5,013 nucleotides of DNA from Bacteroidota bacterium. Lineage in GTDB: Bacteria > Bacteroidota > Bacteroidia > Chitinophagales > Chitinophagaceae. Shown piece by piece: positions 1 through 5,013 of the stretch. The notes below the pieces were generated by a model. It was not told the origin of the DNA, did no database searches, and saw nothing but the letters and a program-made list of their open reading frames with translations. The position numbers and the translations under genes were made by a program. The stretch covers positions 1-5,013 of the forward strand of contig JAEWWO010000133.1 of the NCBI GenBank assembly GCA_023396345.1, read 5' to 3'. The first letter of the stretch is position 1; each line of letters begins with the position of its first letter.

Positions 1-182
1 GCGCCCCAGGGTAAGCTAGCTCCTACAAAAACATGACCATGATAATCAGAACCAATCAAAGGATCAATGTATTTAGTTACGTCCAGTGCAGTCTTGGTAG
101 TATCTCTTTCATCAGAATCGGAAGAAACTGATTCGCAGGACAGAGTAAATAAAAATAAACAGAGTGGAAACAAATATTTCAT
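1..182 (-). CDS. GH92-type alpha-mannosidase lipoprotein, N-terminal fragment
   Basis: Reading from ATG at 182-180 gives 60 codons that run off the left edge, so only the N-terminus is seen. Residues 1-15 are a short hydrophobic signal peptide (MKYLFPLCLFLF...) followed by TLSC, a relaxed lipobox with Cys16 as the probable lipidation site. The next residues (ESVSSDSDE) are acidic, as in lipoproteins exported to the cell surface in Bacteroidota. Residues 35-60 (DVTKYIDPLIGSDYHGHVFV then GASLPWG) match the N-terminal signature of glycoside hydrolase family 92, whose usual form is Y(V/I)NPFIGT...GHTFPGA..PFG. Family members are calcium-dependent exo-acting alpha-mannosidases, many cutting alpha-1,2 linkages and often acting on glycoprotein glycans or yeast mannan. 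Substrate linkage cannot be inferred from this fragment; the catalytic acid and base residues lie outside the window. No convincing promoter of its own was found. The family call rests on a short stretch. Confidence 0.75.
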   Translation of the reverse strand, partial: MKYLFPLCLFLFTLSCESVSSDSDERDTTKTALDVTKYIDPLIGSDYHGHVFVGASLPWG

Positions 183-283
183 TCGTAGTGCTTTTATATT
201 ATATGATGTAAATGATTTATTATTTATATTGCTTAAATAAGTGATATATATTCTGTAAATATACAAATTTGTGAAGTATCCTA

Positions 284-314
284 TTTGTAATTTTAGGTTT
301 TGGATATATTTTTG
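284..314 (+). promoter_or_regulatory. Bacteroidota-type promoter for the 145-residue gene
   Basis: TTTG at 284-287 and TATTTTTG at 307-314 are separated by 19 bases. This fits the -33 TTTG / -7 TAnnTTTG consensus described for the primary sigma factor of Bacteroidota. Transcription would start a few bases past 314, giving a leader of roughly 25 bases before the ATG at 346. The region is AT-rich, so single boxes occur by chance, but both boxes at the right spacing and in front of a gene are a reasonable case. Confidence 0.6.
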
Positions 315-345
315 ATAGAATATTTACAAGTAAACTGTTTAATTC

Positions 346-783
346 ATGGATATAAAAAATGAAATTTTGAGTTATCTGCTCGAAAAATATTATCAGCCAA
401 ACTTAAGTGGTGAAGTGGCACGCAATCTTGATATACCAGAAGAAAAATTAATTGACCAGATAGCTCTCATCAACAGAGAAAAAAACGGACTGGTAATTTT
501 GAAAGAAAGTATGGGCAAAAATAAATATGTTATCAGCCTGCGACCCAACAGTGAGGAAGAAATTAAAAGCTTTTTAAATCAGGGTGGTTTTGTCGCAGCA
601 CAAACGAACAACTATACAACAACTGAAAATGTAACACCTTCAGAACCGACAGTAACCATTAAAGAAAAAACTGTACGAACAGGCAATGGGGGCAAATGGA
701 TAGCCGTAATTGCTTTGCTAATTGCATTGGCTGCTCTGGGACTGGCTGTGTATAATCATTTGCTATACGGAGGATATTTGTAG
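346..783 (+). CDS. Uncharacterised winged-helix-like protein with C-terminal membrane anchor
   Basis: I do not recognise a named family for this 145-residue protein. Residues 1-17 look like a helix, 20-30 (LSGEVARNLDI) and 31-47 like the second and third helices of a helix-turn-helix, and 48-67 (GLVILKESMGKNKYVISLRP) like a beta-hairpin wing, so the N-terminal 75 residues resemble a winged-helix fold. Residues 85-112 are Thr/Asn/Glu-rich and probably a flexible linker. Residues 118-138 (WIAVIALLIALAALGLAV...) form one hydrophobic membrane segment, followed by a short tail. There is no signal peptide, so the expected topology is a cytoplasmic domain held at the inner membrane by a tail anchor. 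The start at 346 is preceded by a good promoter and an AT-rich leader without Shine-Dalgarno, as is usual for the phylum. It stands alone, divergent from the GH92 gene and convergent with the DUF2905 gene. A DNA-binding or protein-interaction role is inference only. Confidence 0.8.
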   Translation: MDIKNEILSYLLEKYYQPNLSGEVARNLDIPEEKLIDQIALINREKNGLVILKESMGKNKYVISLRPNSEEEIKSFLNQGGFVAAQTNNYTTTENVTPSEPTVTIKEKTVRTGNGGKWIAVIALLIALAALGLAVYNHLLYGGYL

Positions 784-825
784 GTTGAGATTGAGGTAAA
801 GATTGAGGTTGAGATTAAGGTTGAG
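784..825. repeat. Seven-copy hexamer array (TTGAG type) in the convergent spacer
   Basis: Directly after the TAG stop at 781-783, the sequence divides without a gap into GTTGAG, ATTGAG, GTAAAG, ATTGAG, GTTGAG, ATTAAG and GTTGAG. Five of seven units fit RTTGAG exactly, one differs at one base and one at two. On the other strand the units read CTCAAY. The array fills most of the 51-bp gap between two convergent genes (stops at 783 and 835). It contains no hairpin, so it does not resemble an intrinsic terminator for either gene. Confidence 0.85.
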
Positions 826-834
826 AAATACGCA

Positions 835-1059
835 CTAAAAGAACTTACGTATAATCCATAATACCAACGACAAAACAATACTAAGTAAAATCATTGTTGT
901 AACGGGAAAATAAAATTTAAAATTTTCCTTCTCAACTTTTATATCTCCCGGAAGTCTTCCGAAAAAATTGAGTTTATCTCCGGCAAAGTAAATGATAATA
1001 CCGATTACAACAATTACAAATCCGGCTATGATTATTAATTTTCCTGTATGTTGATTCAT
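835..1059 (-). CDS. DUF2905-type small membrane protein
   Basis: This 74-residue protein has two membrane segments, about residues 8-26 (LIIIAGFVIVVIGIIIYFA) and 53-70 (VTTMILLSIVLSLVLWII). They are joined by a loop holding the family hallmark GRLPGDIKVEKENFKFYFP (34-52), which matches the GRLPGDI...FYFP core of the DUF2905 family. Length and layout agree with the family, whose biochemical function is unknown. The ATG at 1059-1057 lies one base after the ligA stop (TAG at 1063-1061, reading TAGAATG on the minus strand). It has no promoter or ribosome-binding site of its own outside ligA, so it is very likely co-transcribed with ligA and translated by termination-reinitiation. The pairing with ligA need not mean shared function, since small membrane proteins are often carried at the end of operons. 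Confidence 0.9.
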   Translation of the reverse strand: MNQHTGKLIIIAGFVIVVIGIIIYFAGDKLNFFGRLPGDIKVEKENFKFYFPVTTMILLSIVLSLVLWIIRKFF

Positions 1060-1060
1060 T

Positions 1061-3229
<2,169 letters not shown>

Positions 3230-3241
3230 TTAGTTGTTGTC

Positions 3242-3742
3242 TTACGGATAGTATATAATAAACTCAACTCTTCTGTTCAATTGCCTTCCTTCCTCTGTTT
3301 CATTGGTAGCTACAGGATTTGCATCGGCGTAACCGATGGTTCTGATTCTGTCGCCTTTTACATTTTGCTGCTGCAAATATTTTTTTACACTTACAGCTCT
3401 GTCAAAAGAAAGTTTTTCGTTGATTTGTCTAGTTCCGGTATTATCAGTGTAACCGTTCAAATCAATATTTGTTCTGTTGTATTTATTTAAAACTGTAGCC
3501 ATTTGATTCAGCTTATCAAGCGAACCCTGATTCAGTTCTGCTGAACCTACCTGAAAATACACGCCTTCATCAAGCATAACTTTTACTTTTCTGTCGAGCA
3601 TATCAATATTTATACCCGGAATATTCGCTCTTAATGTAGCAATAATATCAGCCAGATCTCTTTCCTGCTGTACCTGAGAAGTTTTACAAGACATAGCAGT
3701 TAAAGAAACTGCTGCGATTAATAGTAACAATAGTTTTTTCAT
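3242..3742 (-). CDS. Small OmpA-like peptidoglycan-binding lipoprotein
   Basis: This 166-residue protein starts with MKKLLLLLIAAVSLTAMSC, a lysine-led signal peptide with Cys19 as the probable lipidation site. Residues 20-55 form a short linker. From about 56 to 166 it is an OmpA C-terminal-like domain: a first strand with VYFQVGSAEL (61-70), the central GYTDNTG (97-103), LSFDRAVSVKKYL (111-123), GYADANPVATN (137-147) and the closing NRRVEF (156-161). Asp100 and Arg115 match the pair that in OmpA-family proteins binds the diaminopimelate of peptidoglycan. The protein should therefore sit in the outer membrane by its lipid and tether it to the cell wall, like a compact Pal protein, but Pal itself cannot be claimed because no tol genes are nearby. 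It is transcribed alone: a terminator follows and a divergent gene lies upstream. The A-rich stretch just before the ATG (3743-3763) is typical of well-translated Bacteroidota genes. Confidence 0.93.
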   Translation of the reverse strand: MKKLLLLLIAAVSLTAMSCKTSQVQQERDLADIIATLRANIPGINIDMLDRKVKVMLDEGVYFQVGSAELNQGSLDKLNQMATVLNKYNRTNIDLNGYTDNTGTRQINEKLSFDRAVSVKKYLQQQNVKGDRIRTIGYADANPVATNETEEGRQLNRRVEFIIYYP

Positions 3743-3784
3743 GTTTTTTGATTTTTTTATTTTCCGGAGTCACCGGTAAGTGAT

Positions 3785-3816
3785 TAAATTTAATAAATTG
3801 TTTTATATGTTATCAA
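3785..3816 (-). promoter_or_regulatory. Possible promoter of the OmpA-like gene
   Basis: On the minus strand TTG at 3816-3814 and TAAATTTA at 3792-3785 are separated by 21 bases. The second element matches TAnnTTTG except at the last base. Transcription would start near 3778, just before a small CCGG-N5-CCGG inverted repeat at 3764-3776, which would then fall in the leader. The whole spacer is AT-rich, so this is a weak call. Confidence 0.3.
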
Positions 3817-3893
3817 CTTAAACAATTATCATTCCAATTTTTTTAACCCGTAATTTTTAGACAATTATTATAGATAGCTTCGGTAAAATTCTG

Positions 3894-3901
3894 TAATTTC
3901 G
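3894..3901 (+). promoter_or_regulatory. Possible -7 box of the dihydrolipoyl dehydrogenase gene
   Basis: TAATTTCG at 3894-3901 differs from TAnnTTTG at one base and is followed by CA, a common context for such boxes. It would give a leader of about 25-30 bases, A-rich and without Shine-Dalgarno, before the ATG at 3935. No good TTTG is seen at the expected upstream spacing. A second, similar element, TAGCTTCG, lies at 3875-3882. Which one is used, if either, cannot be told from the sequence. Confidence 0.35.
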
Positions 3902-3934
3902 CAATTCATTCATATAAAAAATAAATACAATAAA

Positions 3935-5013
3935 ATGGCATACGATGTAATAGTTATAGGAAGTGGTCCCGGTGGTTATCCGGCTGCTATCCGTTCTGCT
4001 CAATTAGGATTAAAAGTTGCAATCATCGAAAAGGAAAGCCTTGGCGGCATCTGTCTCAACTGGGGCTGTATTCCTACCAAAGCTTTACTGAAAAGCGCAC
4101 AGGTAAATGATTATTTTAAACATGCTGATGCATATGGTTTAAAAGCCGAAAACATTGAAGCAGACTTTGAAGCAATTGTAAAACGCAGTCGTGGTGTTGC
4201 AGATAAAATGAGTAAAGGTGTGCAGTTTTTGATGAAGAAAAATAAGATTGATGTGATTATGGGGACTGCTGTTCTTAAATCTAAAACTCAGATAGAAGTT
4301 ACAGACAAAGATGGCAAGAAACAAACTATTGATGCTAAAAATATTGTGATTGCTACCGGTGCCAGAAGCCGCGTATTACCTAACCTTCCGCAGGATGGCA
4401 AAAAAATTATCGGTTACAGAGAGGCATTGGTTTTACCTAAGCAACCAGCATCAATGGTTGTGGTTGGATCCGGTGCCATAGGTACAGAGTTTGCCTATTT
4501 CTATAACAGCGTGGGTACTAAAGTTACCTTAGTGGAATATTTGGACAGAATTGTTCCTGTGGAAGATGCTGACGTTTCTAAAGAACTGGAAAAGAACTTT
4601 AAAAAACAAGGCATAGAAGTACTTACAGGAGCGAATGTTGAAAAAGTAGAGGTTCAGGGAGATAAAACAGTTTCTCATATTAAAATGAAAGACGGTTCTA
4701 CAAAAACTGTAGAAGCTGAATTGGTGTTGAGCGCAGTGGGCATTCAGGCTAATGTGGAAAATCTCGGACTGGAAGCCTTAGGCATTAAAACTGATAAAGG
4801 CAGAATTACAGTAGATAAATTCCAGCAGACAAGTGTTGCGGGAGTATATGCCATCGGAGACTGTACGCCTAATCAGGCTTTGGCGCATAAAGCTTCTAAA
4901 GAAGGTATTAATGCGGCTGAACATATTGCATTTACCAATAAAAAATCTGAACACGAGCCCGAGGGAATTGATTACAACAATATTCCGGGTTGTACGTATT
5001 GTACACCTGAAAT
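3935..5013 (+). CDS. lpdA: Dihydrolipoyl dehydrogenase (E3), C-terminus cut by window
   Basis: This flavoprotein reoxidises dihydrolipoamide with NAD+ in the pyruvate, 2-oxoglutarate and branched-chain dehydrogenase complexes and the glycine cleavage system. The 359 complete codons show the FAD-binding GSGPGG (9-14) with Glu32 at the end of the second strand, the redox disulfide Cys40-Cys45 in GGICLNWGCIPTK (37-49), ATGA (140-143), the NAD-binding GSGAIG (178-183) with Glu201 (favouring NAD over NADP), and the second FAD motif GDCTPNQALAHKASKEG (308-324). The dimerisation domain with its catalytic His-Glu pair lies past the right edge, about 100 residues being missing from a usual 460-470. 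The active-site spacing CLNWGC marks it as E3 rather than mercuric or glutathione reductase. The start is supported by MAYDVIVIG, typical of the family. No E1 or E2 gene is seen beside it, so it may serve several complexes. Residues 350-359 (IPGCTYCTPE) replace the more common IP.V.YT.PE with two cysteines. Confidence 0.95.
   Translation, partial: MAYDVIVIGSGPGGYPAAIRSAQLGLKVAIIEKESLGGICLNWGCIPTKALLKSAQVNDYFKHADAYGLKAENIEADFEAIVKRSRGVADKMSKGVQFLMKKNKIDVIMGTAVLKSKTQIEVTDKDGKKQTIDAKNIVIATGARSRVLPNLPQDGKKIIGYREALVLPKQPASMVVVGSGAIGTEFAYFYNSVGTKVTLVEYLDRIVPVEDADVSKELEKNFKKQGIEVLTGANVEKVEVQGDKTVSHIKMKDGSTKTVEAELVLSAVGIQANVENLGLEALGIKTDKGRITVDKFQQTSVAGVYAIGDCTPNQALAHKASKEGINAAEHIAFTNKKSEHEPEGIDYNNIPGCTYCTPE

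Noticed and set aside
183..260. A minus-strand promoter for the GH92 gene
   Set aside because: No TAnnTTTG box with a matching TTTG at 19-21 bases was found; partial matches were no better than expected in AT-rich DNA.
784..834. The hexamer array as a CRISPR array or a bidirectional terminator
   Set aside because: The units are contiguous without spacers, and there is no inverted repeat that could form a terminator stem.
3281..3490. Plus-strand open frame of 69 codons
   Set aside because: Antisense to the OmpA domain and without features of its own.
4139..4324. Minus-strand open frame of 61 codons
   Set aside because: Antisense inside the dihydrolipoyl dehydrogenase gene; the plus-strand frame carries clear family motifs.

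Overview
This is an AT-rich chromosomal window that looks like ordinary Bacteroidota sequence. Four things support that: start codons preceded by A/T-rich leaders without a Shine-Dalgarno sequence, promoter boxes of the TTTG / TAnnTTTG type, two short lipoproteins with relaxed lipoboxes, and a GH92-type glycosidase start. No mobile element, CRISPR array, tRNA or rRNA is visible. Genus or family cannot be fixed from this window alone.

Layout, left to right. (1) Positions 1-182, minus strand: the first 60 codons of a lipoprotein whose mature start matches the GH92 alpha-mannosidase family; the rest lies off the left edge. (2) A 163-bp divergent spacer contains a good plus-strand promoter. (3) 346-783, plus: an unrecognised 145-residue protein with an apparent winged-helix N-terminus and one C-terminal membrane anchor. 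(4) 784-825: seven in-phase copies of a TTGAG-type hexamer, starting right after the stop codon of that gene. (5) 835-3151, minus: ligA (NAD-dependent DNA ligase) followed one base later by a small DUF2905-type membrane protein, almost certainly one transcript. (6) 3178-3208: an intrinsic terminator between the OmpA-like gene and ligA. (7) 3242-3742, minus: a small OmpA-like peptidoglycan-binding lipoprotein. (8) A 192-bp divergent spacer, then 3935 to the right edge, plus: dihydrolipoyl dehydrogenase, truncated by the window.

The genes are mostly housekeeping: DNA joining (LigA), envelope tethering (OmpA-like), and the E3 component of 2-oxoacid dehydrogenase complexes. They do not form one pathway. 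The most useful correction is the ligA start, which should be 3151 rather than the longest open frame at 3211, because the latter begins inside the terminator of the upstream gene. The least explained items are the tail-anchored winged-helix-like protein and the hexamer array abutting it. I see no convincing evidence of a novel multi-gene system.
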